From Bin87 sp965261195 (GTDB lineage Bacteria; Chloroflexota; Dehalococcoidia; Lucifugimonadales; UBA3495), in the NCBI GenBank assembly GCA_965261195.1, contig OZ253455.1, positions 3,720,001 to 3,784,000 on the forward strand: a DNA stretch of 64,000 bases. Direction: 5' to 3'. Below are positions 34,305 to 42,425 of this stretch, in pieces (within the stretch, counting starts at the first letter, position 1; each line of letters opens with the position of its first letter). Position numbers and translations under genes: made by a program. The notes under the pieces are model-generated. The model made no database searches, was not told the origin of the DNA, and saw nothing but the letters and a program-made list of their open reading frames with translations.

Positions 34305-35180
34305 ATGACGGATTCCGCCGGCGCCCTGACCTGCCCGCAATGCGGTTTGCCTTATCAGGTGGGGCACCGATTCTGCGGAGGTTGCGGCGCAACGTTGCCA
34401 CCGTCCTCCGCTGCTGCCGACATCCCACAACCGGAGGCGCCACCACCCGCCGCGACGACGCCGGTTGCCAGCCCCGAACCAGTCGGCCGGCCCAGCGCTC
34501 AGGAGATTGACCGGCTGGCTGGCCCCCGCTATTCGCCGGATGAGCAAGTTGAGCGCCCCCCGGCGCCCGCCCAGGCTGGTGATGGTTCGCTGGCCTGGTA
34601 TATCTCCCCCAACCGCGTCCTGCTGCTAACATTTTTGACCACCGGTTTGTACATCTTTTACTGGATGTACATTACGTGGCGGCACTACCGGGATCATAGC
34701 AACGCGGTCGCGTATCCGGTGTGGCACGCGCTGGCCCTGCTGGTGCCGGTGTACCAGTTGTTCCGGCTGCACGCCCATATGCGCGTCTATCAGGAAATGA
34801 TGCAGCAGCGGGGAGTTCCCACCACGTTGAGTCCCATGCTTTCGGTTGGCCTGTTCCTGGTCGCGGTCGCTCTGGTTTGGGTGGCCGCCAGGCTGATCGC
34901 CGATCCGGAACTGACGACGCTAACACAGACGCAGCAAATCGGTTACTTCGCGGCCAACGTGGCGCGGGTGGCGATTCTGGCCGCAATAATATGGCGCGCT
35001 CAGGGCAACTTCAACCGCTATTGGCAACACCGGGTGGGAATGCGATTGGCCAGCGCCCCGTACACCCTGGTGGAGCTTGTGCTGGTCGTCCTGGGCATAT
35101 TCAACTGGGTCGGTTGGGTCATCATCATGATGTACCCTGAGTTGTTGAATGCGCCGACCGGGCCGGCGGCAACGTCGTAG
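34305..35180 (+). CDS. Zinc-ribbon membrane protein with DUF4234-like domain
   Basis: 291 residues. An N-terminal zinc ribbon (CPQCGLPY and CGGCGATLP), then a proline-rich linker of about 70 residues, then four hydrophobic segments including NRVLLLTFLTTGLYIFYWMY, typical of DUF4234. The function of the family is unknown. The 3' end of the gene is copied into the adjacent duplication at 35506. Confidence 0.72.
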   Translation: MTDSAGALTCPQCGLPYQVGHRFCGGCGATLPPSSAAADIPQPEAPPPAATTPVASPEPVGRPSAQEIDRLAGPRYSPDEQVERPPAPAQAGDGSLAWYISPNRVLLLTFLTTGLYIFYWMYITWRHYRDHSNAVAYPVWHALALLVPVYQLFRLHAHMRVYQEMMQQRGVPTTLSPMLSVGLFLVAVALVWVAARLIADPELTTLTQTQQIGYFAANVARVAILAAIIWRAQGNFNRYWQHRVGMRLASAPYTLVELVLVVLGIFNWVGWVIIMMYPELLNAPTGPAATS

Positions 35181-35795
35181 CCGACACGCCAGCCGGCCTA
35201 CTGTCCATTGGGCCGGCCGCTAGTTGGGCCGTTGCCGGTGTTCCGTTCCGCCAGTTCGGCGATTTTGCTGGTCAAGTCAGTGATAGTTGCCAGCAAAGCC
35301 TGCTGGGTTTCGTCGGCTCGTAGGCGTTCCTCCGACAACCGCTCATCGGAGCGCCGGCGTTCGGCCTTAGACTCCTCCCGAAATTCTTCCAGAAGCTCGT
35401 CCTTGCTTTTGCGTTCCTCCGCCAGCTGGGTTTCGGCGGCAATGCGGGCTTCCCGTTCTTTCGCAAACATATAGATGTTCAACCCTCCGGCTAGCGTGGA
35501 TGGCCCCCGGCAACGTCGTAGCCGACCCGCCCGCCATCCACCCTACGGTTCATTAGGTGGGCCGTTGCCGGTGTTCCGTTCCGCCAGTTCGGCGATTTTG
35601 CTGGTCAAGTCAGTGATAGTTGCCAGCAAAACCTGCTGGGTTTCGTCGGAGCGCCGGCGTTCGGCCTTTAGTTCCTCCCGAAATTCTTCCAGAAGCTCGT
35701 CCTTGCTTTTGCGTTCCTCCGCCAGCTGGGTTTCGGCGGCAATGCGGGCTTCCCGTTCTTTCGCAAACATATAGATGTTGAGACCTCCGGCTAGC
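35162..35795. repeat. Imperfect tandem duplication, about 340-bp unit
   Basis: Unit A (about 35162-35500) and unit B (about 35506-35795) both start with ggcaacgtcgtagccgac and end with ctccggctagcgtgg. Each covers the tail of the DUF4234 gene, the intergenic DNA and the coiled-coil part of the next gene. Small indels separate them (54 bp extra in the coiled coil of unit A). Confidence 0.75.
35198..35482 (-). pseudogene. Truncated duplicate of the membrane/coiled-coil protein
   Basis: 94 residues. It corresponds to the cytoplasmic coiled coil (KEREARIAAETQLAEERKSK) of the neighbour at 35543-36037 but lacks the two membrane segments; it opens only at the inner MNIYMF. The coiled coil has an extra DERLSEERLRADE stretch. 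It arises from a tandem duplication that includes the tail of the DUF4234 gene. Expression is doubtful. Confidence 0.65.
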
Positions 35796-36037
35796 GTGGC
35801 AACGATGGCGCTCAGGGTAATGCAACGGCTCAGGATGTCAACATCCATGAAGTTGGCGATTGTGCTGGGGTTGCACTGGTAAGCCACGGCGTTGGCCAAG
35901 GTGCAGGGCACTTTGGTCAAGTACCAAATTGTCCAGACCACCGCGCCGGTAGCTAGACCCAAAAGAGCCGGCGCCAGCCAGAATCCGGCAGTGCCGGTAA
36001 CGGCAATGTTCAAGCGATGGCAAAAACGCCGTAGCAT
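35543..36037 (-). CDS. Membrane-anchored coiled-coil protein (full-length paralogue)
   Basis: 164 residues. Two hydrophobic segments (LAPALLGLATGAVVWTIWYL and CITLSAIVATLAGGLNIYMF) separated by a loop with PCTLANAVAYQCNPSTIANFMD, then a coiled coil of about 75 residues. The paralogue next to der (14339-14848) shares this order, including a Cys-loop. Unknown function; the conserved loop cysteines and ANF motif suggest a periplasmic contact or disulfide. Confidence 0.7.
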   Translation of the reverse strand: MLRRFCHRLNIAVTGTAGFWLAPALLGLATGAVVWTIWYLTKVPCTLANAVAYQCNPSTIANFMDVDILSRCITLSAIVATLAGGLNIYMFAKEREARIAAETQLAEERKSKDELLEEFREELKAERRRSDETQQVLLATITDLTSKIAELAERNTGNGPPNEP

Positions 36038-36064
36038 CGCGGCTGGCCCGGTGATTTTATCTTA

Positions 36065-36688
36065 CTACAAAGAACCCAGCGCTACCTGTACCATTCGCCT
36101 TTCCAGCGACAGGGCCAGCTCGGTGGCAATGTCGGTGCGATTATGCTGACCTACCGAGCCTACGAAAGCCACACCCAACAACCGTCCAACGCGGAAGTCG
36201 ATTACGGTCGAGGATAGCAAGCCAGCCGGGCCTCCCTGGAGCACCTGAAGCCCCACCGATTCGTCGTACAGTCCATTGGCTTCCACCCGGTCTACCGATA
36301 CGATTTGCTGGCCGGAACCGACGCTTTCCCCCAGGTTCTCTTCGAAATCCTTAACGAACACGTCAGTCATCCAGCCGGACACCTGGTCGGGATTGCTGAA
36401 AAGATGCACCACAGTGGCTCCGACGAAATTCAGGCCGTCAGCCGGCGGGAGGTCTGAAGTCGGTACAAACTCGCGCATATACCCGTTGATGCGACCGGCG
36501 TTCCGAAAACGGTCGGCCGTGCTGCCGGGAAACCCGTTCTCCGCCATCTCGTCGTTATTGAGCACACCGGCCCGAGCCAGTTGATAGCCCCGCAGTGATT
36601 CCGGCAAATCGCCAGCTTCCAGAGTCATATATTCCAGGTCGGCTTCGCCGATGCGGAAAGTTGCTTGCCACAACGCCGTGGATGCCAC
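36065..36688 (-). CDS. Hypothetical protein
   Basis: 207 residues, not recognised. It starts at GTG 36688 after GGAGGT. The sequence is acidic and mixed alpha/beta with no membrane segment, no signal peptide and no metal motif. MTDVFVKDFEENLGESVGSG and RVGRLLGVAFVGSVG resemble steps of a two-layer fold similar to lipid-associated or PsbP-like modules, but this is only impression. Between it and the BNR gene lies an inverted repeat (atgagcaagg/ccttgctcat near 36719-36753). Confidence 0.5.
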   Translation of the reverse strand: MASTALWQATFRIGEADLEYMTLEAGDLPESLRGYQLARAGVLNNDEMAENGFPGSTADRFRNAGRINGYMREFVPTSDLPPADGLNFVGATVVHLFSNPDQVSGWMTDVFVKDFEENLGESVGSGQQIVSVDRVEANGLYDESVGLQVLQGGPAGLLSSTVIDFRVGRLLGVAFVGSVGQHNRTDIATELALSLERRMVQVALGSL

Positions 36689-36718
36689 CGTCGTCTTACC
36701 TCCGGTTATTTCCAGTTA

Positions 36719-36753
36719 TATGAGCAAGGACGGAATTGCTCGCCCTTGCTCAT
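36719..36753 (-). terminator. Inverted repeat after the BNR gene (possible terminator)
   Basis: atgagcaagg pairs with ccttgctcat around a short loop. It lies about 70 bases beyond the BNR stop. No T run follows on the minus strand, so it may be a REP-like hairpin instead. Confidence 0.35.
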
Positions 36754-36823
36754 GTGGTTCAGCCACACGCGCGCCAATTGCCGGCTGCCTGCCATGCTTG
36801 AACGGGCGCACGAGTTGGTCGGG

Positions 36824-37903
36824 TTAGCCCGCAACCATGGGGTACACATGCTGCCCGCGGGACATCTCGACCGGCACATCGGTGCGCTGCCAGCTATCGC
36901 CGCTATCGCCGCTGCAGTAGACGTGGCCGTCGCGGTCGCAACAGTACACGTTGCCGGGAGAGTGGCGGTCGATTGCGATCTGGAACATACGGGCCGGAGC
37001 AATTTCGCCCAAGTCGACCCGATCCCAGGATTCGCCAGCGTCGGTGGAGCGCATCAGCACTCCGGCGTCCACGGTTCCCGCGGGAGCGCTGCCGCCGCCG
37101 GCTCCGGCTGCCAGATACATGATGCTGGGGTCATGGGGAGCCACCACCAGGTCCCGGCAATAGCTGCCGCCCTCGAACATCTCGTCGATGGGCACAAACT
37201 CCCAACCCTGGCCTCGCTCGCGGCTGCGGAACATGGCAAGTTGAGTGATGATGTAAACTAGGCCGGGGTTTGAGGCATTCACCTGCACCCCGTGCAGGTC
37301 GACCGGCCCCATGCGGGTGTAGTGGCCGTCGGTGATGCAGGACCAGGTCTCACCGCCGTCCCGGGATGCAATCAGCCCGCCGACTTCAATGGCGCCGTAC
37401 ACATCGTTCGGGTGGGCCGGGTCGACGCTCAACCCAATGACCCTCTTCACGATTTCGGTGGGTTTCATGGTGATGCTGGGATGCACCAGGCCCTCGGTAT
37501 TCAGTTGCCGCCAGGTCTCACCGCCGTCGTCGGAGCGACAAACACGGCCCCTATCGTAGCCGGCGAACATGATGGACGAGTCGTTGGGATGGGCGGTCAA
37601 CGACCAAACCTCTCCGCTGAGCGTATCGGTGCGCCGCCAGGACTCGCCACGGTCGTCGCTGCGATATACACCATCCTGCGTACCGGCGTACACGGTGGCC
37701 GGGTCGTCGGGATGCACCATCAAGGCCCGCACCTGGGGGTGTTCGGGCAAGCCGTTGTCAATGGAAGCCCATTTCGATTCGCCCTCGGTGAGGCGATACA
37801 ATCCACCTTCGCCCAATGGCGTACCCTCTGCCCCCACGACAAGGGCGCTCTCGCCGCCCAGACCGACGTAAACGTTGGTGCGGTGGCTGTTCGTAGTAGT
37901 CAT
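36824..37903 (-). CDS. BNR/Asp-box beta-propeller (sialidase-like) protein
   Basis: 359 residues. Five Asp-box motifs (S-x-D-x-G-x-T/S-W): YRSDDRGESW, CRSDDGGETW, ASRDGGETW, RSTDAGESW and CSGDSGDSW, the repeat of sialidase and VPS10-like propellers. No signal peptide. No catalytic sialidase residues (RIP motif, Glu/Tyr pair) were identified, so it is more likely a scaffold or hydrolase of unknown substrate. CAGGAGG precedes the ATG at 37903. Confidence 0.85.
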   Translation of the reverse strand: MTTTNSHRTNVYVGLGGESALVVGAEGTPLGEGGLYRLTEGESKWASIDNGLPEHPQVRALMVHPDDPATVYAGTQDGVYRSDDRGESWRRTDTLSGEVWSLTAHPNDSSIMFAGYDRGRVCRSDDGGETWRQLNTEGLVHPSITMKPTEIVKRVIGLSVDPAHPNDVYGAIEVGGLIASRDGGETWSCITDGHYTRMGPVDLHGVQVNASNPGLVYIITQLAMFRSRERGQGWEFVPIDEMFEGGSYCRDLVVAPHDPSIMYLAAGAGGGSAPAGTVDAGVLMRSTDAGESWDRVDLGEIAPARMFQIAIDRHSPGNVYCCDRDGHVYCSGDSGDSWQRTDVPVEMSRGQHVYPMVAG

Positions 37904-38048
37904 CGGTAAAACCTCCTGAATTGTGTGCCAGTATAGTCAGTTGTTCCGGATGGTTAGCGGTAGTCTCTGTGCAGATTTTTGGCGCTACACAGCAGGTTGT
38001 CAAGCATTTGCAAGTGGTGAAGCCCGCCGGCTGGATGTGCTGGCGCGA

Positions 38049-38981
38049 CTAGGGCCACATAATCCAGCCGGTGCGGCCGGTGCGAGCCCGGAAAAGATGA
38101 CCGCCGCCGGTGGTTACGTACAGGCTCCGCATATCGGCATCGCCGAAGCAGCAGTTGGTGGGCCGGTCTACCCGCAGGGGGTGGGTTTCCAGCACCCGGC
38201 CGGCGGGCGAAAACACGTAGATGATTGGGCCCGGCCCGGCAGCTTCCCAACCCGCGCATACAATGATGTTGCCGTCAACGTCCAGCGTCATGCCGTCCAC
38301 GCCACGCTGCACCCCCTGGCTGCCCACGCCGCGCAGGTCGCCGTTGGCCGCGCCGCCGTCAATGCCGAAGGTGTGCAGCACGGCGTAATCGCCGAGCGAC
38401 CCGTCATCAGCGATGGGGTACGCCCGCAATTCGCGGCGACGGTCGGCTCCGTAATCGCTCTGCGCGATATACAGCGTGCGTTGGTCGCGGCTGATGAGAA
38501 TGCCGTTGGGACGCGAAATGTCGGTGGTGGCGCGCACCAGATCCCACTGGTCATTGCCCTGGGGGTCGAGGCGAAGCACCGACATATGGTCAAGTTCCTG
38601 CGGGCCGCTGTCGCCGATACCGGAGTAAGGATCGGTTAACCAGATGCGGCCCGACTTGTCCACCACCAGGTCGTTGGGGTTGTTGTGGCGCTGGCCGCCC
38701 AGCAGATGCGGCATCGACGTGGCCGTGTTGCTCGCGGCGTCGAAGCGGGCGATGCGCCGGCGACCCTGCTGGCAGCCGTACAGGTTGCCCTGGGCATCGA
38801 AACACAGGCCGTTGGTGTTGAATGACTCGTCAAAATACTCGGACACCGCGCCGGATTGGGGATCATAGCGCAGAATTTTCGAGGCGGGGATGTGGGTAAA
38901 CAACACCGCTTCGCCGTCCCAAACCGGCCCTTCGGCAGTGCCACCATAGGGCCCAGCGACCAACTCAAAATTCCAGGACAT
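38049..38981 (-). CDS. SMP-30/gluconolactonase-like protein
   Basis: 310 residues. The propeller features EGPVWDGEAVLFTHIPASKILRYDP (with the metal Glu), NGLCFDAQGNLYGCQQGRRR, NNPNDLVVDKSGRIWLTDPY, NGILISRDQRTLYIAQSD and GVDGMTLDVDGNIIVCAGW match the family, including the Asn-Asp-Leu metal site. It likely hydrolyses a sugar lactone; the exact substrate is unknown. GAGAGGTG precedes the ATG. Confidence 0.87.
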   Translation of the reverse strand: MSWNFELVAGPYGGTAEGPVWDGEAVLFTHIPASKILRYDPQSGAVSEYFDESFNTNGLCFDAQGNLYGCQQGRRRIARFDAASNTATSMPHLLGGQRHNNPNDLVVDKSGRIWLTDPYSGIGDSGPQELDHMSVLRLDPQGNDQWDLVRATTDISRPNGILISRDQRTLYIAQSDYGADRRRELRAYPIADDGSLGDYAVLHTFGIDGGAANGDLRGVGSQGVQRGVDGMTLDVDGNIIVCAGWEAAGPGPIIYVFSPAGRVLETHPLRVDRPTNCCFGDADMRSLYVTTGGGHLFRARTGRTGWIMWP

Positions 38982-39088
38982 AGTGCACCTCTCGCCCGAA
39001 ACAGGCCGTCATATTCTCGATGCAGTGTAGCACGGTTACCATGGGGAATGGGCAAATTGAAGCGTACAGCAGATGTGCTTGGGGTAGA

Positions 39089-39484
39089 ATGAAACGGCAA
39101 CCACAACTGTTGAGAATCTGCATCGTGGGAACATTTCACGTTCAGGTCGCCATTGGACACTATTCCGGCGGGGATTTGCGCCCGATACGGGCGCTGGTAG
39201 ATACGGGAGCGGCGCACTCAATGGTACCGTCGTCGATCTTGGGAGAGTTGGGCCTAGCACCGGTTGAGCGTCTGCGGTTCGTAGTCGCAGACGGAAGACG
39301 GATCACCTACGACGTGGCCGACGCCCGTTTCAGCGTTGCTGGTAGAGAACGGATTTGCCCGGTCATTTTTGGCCCCGAAGATCAGTACCTGCTGGGCGCA
39401 AGCGCTTTGGAAATATTCAACTTCATGGTTGATCCGACCGACCCCAATCCTAGTCTGGTTCCTGTGGAGGAACTGTATCTGTAA
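39089..39484 (+). CDS. Retropepsin-like aspartic protease, copy 1 of 3
   Basis: 131 residues. Contains the clan AA signature ALVDTGAAHSMVP followed by the hydrophobic FVVADGRRITY flap region. The core matches the two following genes. The start at 39089 is uncertain: a GTG at 39125 would give VGTFHVQ, matching the MGTFEVQ starts of copies 2 and 3. Family members can act as dimers, each giving one DTG. Substrate unknown. Confidence 0.7.
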   Translation: MKRQPQLLRICIVGTFHVQVAIGHYSGGDLRPIRALVDTGAAHSMVPSSILGELGLAPVERLRFVVADGRRITYDVADARFSVAGRERICPVIFGPEDQYLLGASALEIFNFMVDPTDPNPSLVPVEELYL

Positions 39485-39539
39485 CGTATCATCAATCCAT
39501 CAACCTGCTCGATGAGCGCAACGATTAAGGAGCGAGCTC

Positions 39540-39899
39540 ATGGGAACTTTTGAAGTACAAATTGGCATCGGCCATCCCCACGGCGGAGACTTTCATTCCG
39601 TGTCCGCGCTGGTGGATACCGGCTCTACGCATTCCGTGATGCCGGAATCTTTGCTGGCGGAGTTGAGCCTGCAGCCGTCAGAACGCAGGAGCTACCGACT
39701 TGCGGACGGCAGCATAGTTCAATACGACATCGGAGAAGCGCGATTCAAAATAGAAAGTCGGGAACGCACCTGCACCGTCATCTTTGGCTCGGAAGGACGG
39801 TATTTGCTGGGAGCGACAACCCTCGAAGTTTTCGACTTGATGGTTGACCCCACACCGCCGAATCCCAGCCTGGTTTCCATAGATGAACTGCTGCTGTGA
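39540..39899 (+). CDS. Retropepsin-like aspartic protease, copy 2 of 3
   Basis: 119 residues: MGTFEVQIGIGHPHGG, then VSALVDTGSTHSVMP with the catalytic DTG, then a beta-rich body ending FGSEGRYLLGATTLEVF. AAGGAG precedes the ATG. It is separated from copy 1 by 55 bp and overlaps the frame of copy 3 only before its start. Similar small retropepsin-like genes occur in many bacteria without a known role. Confidence 0.8.
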   Translation: MGTFEVQIGIGHPHGGDFHSVSALVDTGSTHSVMPESLLAELSLQPSERRSYRLADGSIVQYDIGEARFKIESRERTCTVIFGSEGRYLLGATTLEVFDLMVDPTPPNPSLVSIDELLL

Positions 39900-39928
39900 T
39901 CCGATCCGCCGCAAAAGGAGCTATTGCA

Positions 39929-40282
39929 ATGGGAACTTTTGAGGTGCAAATAGGCATCGGCCACCCGGCCGGCGGGAACTTCAATGCCCTATCAGCAACC
40001 GTAGATACCGGCGCAACGCACTCGATGATGCCTGGCCCGCTGCTGGAGCGCTTGCGGATACGGCCTATCCAGACCGGGCGGTACAGCATTGCTGATGGGA
40101 GCGTTGTTGAGTATGGCGTGGCAGATGCCCGGTTCAGCATAGACGGCGTGGAGCGATATTGCCCGGTGATATTCGGGCCGGAGGATGAGTACCTGCTGGG
40201 GGCTACGACGCTGGAAATGTTTGAACTGGTGGTTGACCCGTTAGGCGAACGCCTGGTTCCGGCAAAGCAATTGAGGCTATAA
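39929..40282 (+). CDS. Retropepsin-like aspartic protease, copy 3 of 3
   Basis: 117 residues: MGTFEVQIGIGHPAGGNF, ATVDTGATHSMMP, and FGPEDEYLLGATTLEMF. AAGGAG lies upstream of ATG 39929. The three copies are 50-60 percent alike by eye, so they are older duplications than the Uma2 array. A REP-like hairpin (40321-40345) follows the stop. Confidence 0.8.
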   Translation: MGTFEVQIGIGHPAGGNFNALSATVDTGATHSMMPGPLLERLRIRPIQTGRYSIADGSVVEYGVADARFSIDGVERYCPVIFGPEDEYLLGATTLEMFELVVDPLGERLVPAKQLRL

Positions 40283-40318
40283 AATCTGCCGGCGCCGGGG
40301 CGGCAAAGCATTAGAGTC

Positions 40319-40347
40319 GTAGGGGCGGGTTTCAAACCCGCCCCTGC
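40319..40347. repeat. REP-like hairpin between convergent genes
   Basis: aggggcgggttt and aaacccgcccct form a 12-bp palindrome around a single base, 40321-40345. This motif type is a common dispersed bacterial repeat. It separates the retropepsin stop from the minus-strand permease and could end transcription from both sides. Confidence 0.65.
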
Positions 40348-40382
40348 TTACGTTTGCAATCTCGTCGGCGGTCCGCGTACTG

Positions 40383-41237
40383 CTACCGCCCGCGCAAACG
40401 GGGGTCGAGAACGTCGCGCAGCGCGTCGCCCAGGAAGTTGATGGAGAACACCACGATGGAGATGGCCATGCCGGGGAACACCGCCAGCCAGGGAGCGTTC
40501 CGGATATACTGCGAAGCGCCCTCGGTGAGCATACCACCCCAAGTTGGCACGTCCGGCGGCACCCCGACACCCAGGAAACTCAGCGATGCTTCAATGACGA
40601 TTGCCAACCCCAGCGTGATGGTGCTGAGGACGATATAGCTGGCAATGACATTGGGCATAATATGCTTCAGCATTATTCGCCCCGGGCGTGCGCCAATCGC
40701 CTGGGCGGCCAGTGTGTAATCCAGTTCCTTGATACTCAACACCTGCGAGCGAATAACCCGAATTGCTCCGGGCAGCAGGATTACTACCAGCGCCGCCACA
40801 ATATTATTGACCGAAGCGCCCAGCGCGGCCATAAGCCCCAGCGCCATGATGATGGCGGGGAAGGCCATCAGCGCATCCACCACCCGCTGAATAACCAGGT
40901 CGAGAATGCCGCCTACGTAGGCACTCACTATACCGATGATTGTGCCCAGCGTGATGCCGATAACTACGCTCATGACGCCTACGTACATCGAAATTCTGGC
41001 CCCGGCGATTATCCGGCTGAAGACGTCTCGTCCCAGGTCGTCGGCTCCAAGCCACGCCGAAGCTGATGGCGCCTGGAAGGTGTCATGCACCAGGTCTAGA
41101 GGGTCGTGCGGCGCAATAATCGGCGCAAAAATGGCCGCCAGCAGGGTAACTATGATTATGCTGGCGCTGATCGCGCCCAAAGGCTTGGCGCGGCAAAACC
41201 GCGTGATGTGGCCCCAAGTGGTAGGGCGCGGCCGCAT
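40383..41237 (-). CDS. Peptide/nickel-type ABC transporter permease (DppC-like)
   Basis: 284 residues from the chosen ATG at 41237 (in-frame starts upstream to 41384 exist). Contains the N-terminal helix LGAISASIIIVTLLAAIFAP, then HDP, WLGADDLGRDVFSRII, the EAA-type loop QAIGARPGRIMLKHIMPNV and the ending INFLGDALRDVLDPRLRGR. About six membrane segments. No partner DppB, ATPase or binding protein adjoins, so it is an orphan here, although a second peptide permease set lies about 5 kb downstream. Confidence 0.82.
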   Translation of the reverse strand: MRPRPTTWGHITRFCRAKPLGAISASIIIVTLLAAIFAPIIAPHDPLDLVHDTFQAPSASAWLGADDLGRDVFSRIIAGARISMYVGVMSVVIGITLGTIIGIVSAYVGGILDLVIQRVVDALMAFPAIIMALGLMAALGASVNNIVAALVVILLPGAIRVIRSQVLSIKELDYTLAAQAIGARPGRIMLKHIMPNVIASYIVLSTITLGLAIVIEASLSFLGVGVPPDVPTWGGMLTEGASQYIRNAPWLAVFPGMAISIVVFSINFLGDALRDVLDPRLRGR

Positions 41238-41521
41238 ATCCAGGAGCGCGCTGGCATCGTTCACGCCAACTTGCTGTGAATGAAGCGAAGAGTAATGATT
41301 CACGTGCGCTATGTCAATAATATTTATTGAATCAGATAATATTATGCCGTGTGATAGTCGTTTCCTATCCTCATGCGCCGGCACAATGGTCGGCGAGCAT
41401 CAGGTCGGCTTTGCAGCGCACACGTTCCATGCGCTGTTGACGCCTCACGGTTGCGCCGATAGGCTGTTGTTGCCGTTAGGACTCGCTTGGTCGTAATCCA
41501 CCGTCACAGGAGATTTTTTAT
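41238..41521. other. Intergenic, no gene seen
   Basis: About 280 bp before the enoyl-CoA hydratase gene. Contains AT-rich sequence (aataatatttattgaatcagataatatt, 41317-41344) likely to hold a promoter, and a GGAG-type ribosome site at 41506. Confidence 0.35.
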
Positions 41522-42403
41522 ATGCCCGATCCCACCGCTGTCGTTACATCCGCCGTCGTTACATCTGGCGTCGATGTCGCCGTTGATGATGTCGCCGTTG
41601 ATGATACCGCCGTTGATGCGAATGGTTACATCCTGCTGCGGCGGGAGGCTGCCATTGCGACCGTAACCATCAACCGGCCGGCGCAGCGCAACGCCATCTC
41701 CTTTGCGATGTGGGGTCAGCTCACCGACCTGATGCGTCAGCTGGACTCCGACCGGAACGTCCGTTGCGTGGTGATTGCCGGCGCTGGCGACGAGGCGTTC
41801 TCGGCGGGGGCGGACATCAGCGACTTTGAGCAGCACCGCAGCGACTCGGAGCGGGGTCGCGTTTACAATCGTGCGGTGGATGGCCTGCTGCAAACCGTAG
41901 CCGAGATGGGTACGCCGGTCATCTCCATGATTGGCGGGTTTGCCGCCGGCGGGGGCTGCGAGCTGGCCGTGGCTACCGACCTGCGCATCGCCGCGGAGGG
42001 CAGTCGGTTGGGCATCCCGGTGGCCCGGTTGGGCATCACCATCGGCCATCGCGAGATGTACGGGTTGGTGAACCTGGTGGGCAAGGGCAACGCGCTGTAC
42101 ATCCTGCTGTCGGGCCGGCTGCTGGACGCCGACGAGGCGCTGCGCGTCGGGCTGGTGAATCAGGTGGTATCGCCGGACCGGCTGGCCGCAGTTACCTACC
42201 GGCTGGCCGCCGACATCGCCGCGCTGGCGCCGCTGTCCCACGCCGTCAACAAGCAAACCCTCAATCAGGTGCTGGCGAAACCGTCGCTGGACCTGACGCC
42301 CGCTGAGGCGAACCTGCCGCTAACGCAGTTCGACACCCGCGACTATCAGGAGGGCTACCGCGCGTTCCTGGAAAAGCGGCGGCCCGAGTTCATCGGCGAG
42401 TAA
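41522..42403 (+). CDS. Enoyl-CoA hydratase/isomerase-family protein
   Basis: 293 residues. Crotonase fold: VTINRPAQRNAISFAMW, the oxyanion-hole segment SAGADISDFEQH and MIGGFAAGGGCELAVATDLRIA, and a C-terminal helix ending in FLEKRRPEF. The general-acid residues of hydratases are ambiguous, so the reaction cannot be fixed. The first 35 residues consist of short repeats (VVTSAVVTSG, DDVAVDD) that precede the domain. CACAGGAG sits upstream of the ATG. Confidence 0.85.
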   Translation: MPDPTAVVTSAVVTSGVDVAVDDVAVDDTAVDANGYILLRREAAIATVTINRPAQRNAISFAMWGQLTDLMRQLDSDRNVRCVVIAGAGDEAFSAGADISDFEQHRSDSERGRVYNRAVDGLLQTVAEMGTPVISMIGGFAAGGGCELAVATDLRIAAEGSRLGIPVARLGITIGHREMYGLVNLVGKGNALYILLSGRLLDADEALRVGLVNQVVSPDRLAAVTYRLAADIAALAPLSHAVNKQTLNQVLAKPSLDLTPAEANLPLTQFDTRDYQEGYRAFLEKRRPEFIGE

Positions 42404-42425
42404 CTGGCGAGTAACGACGGAACCA

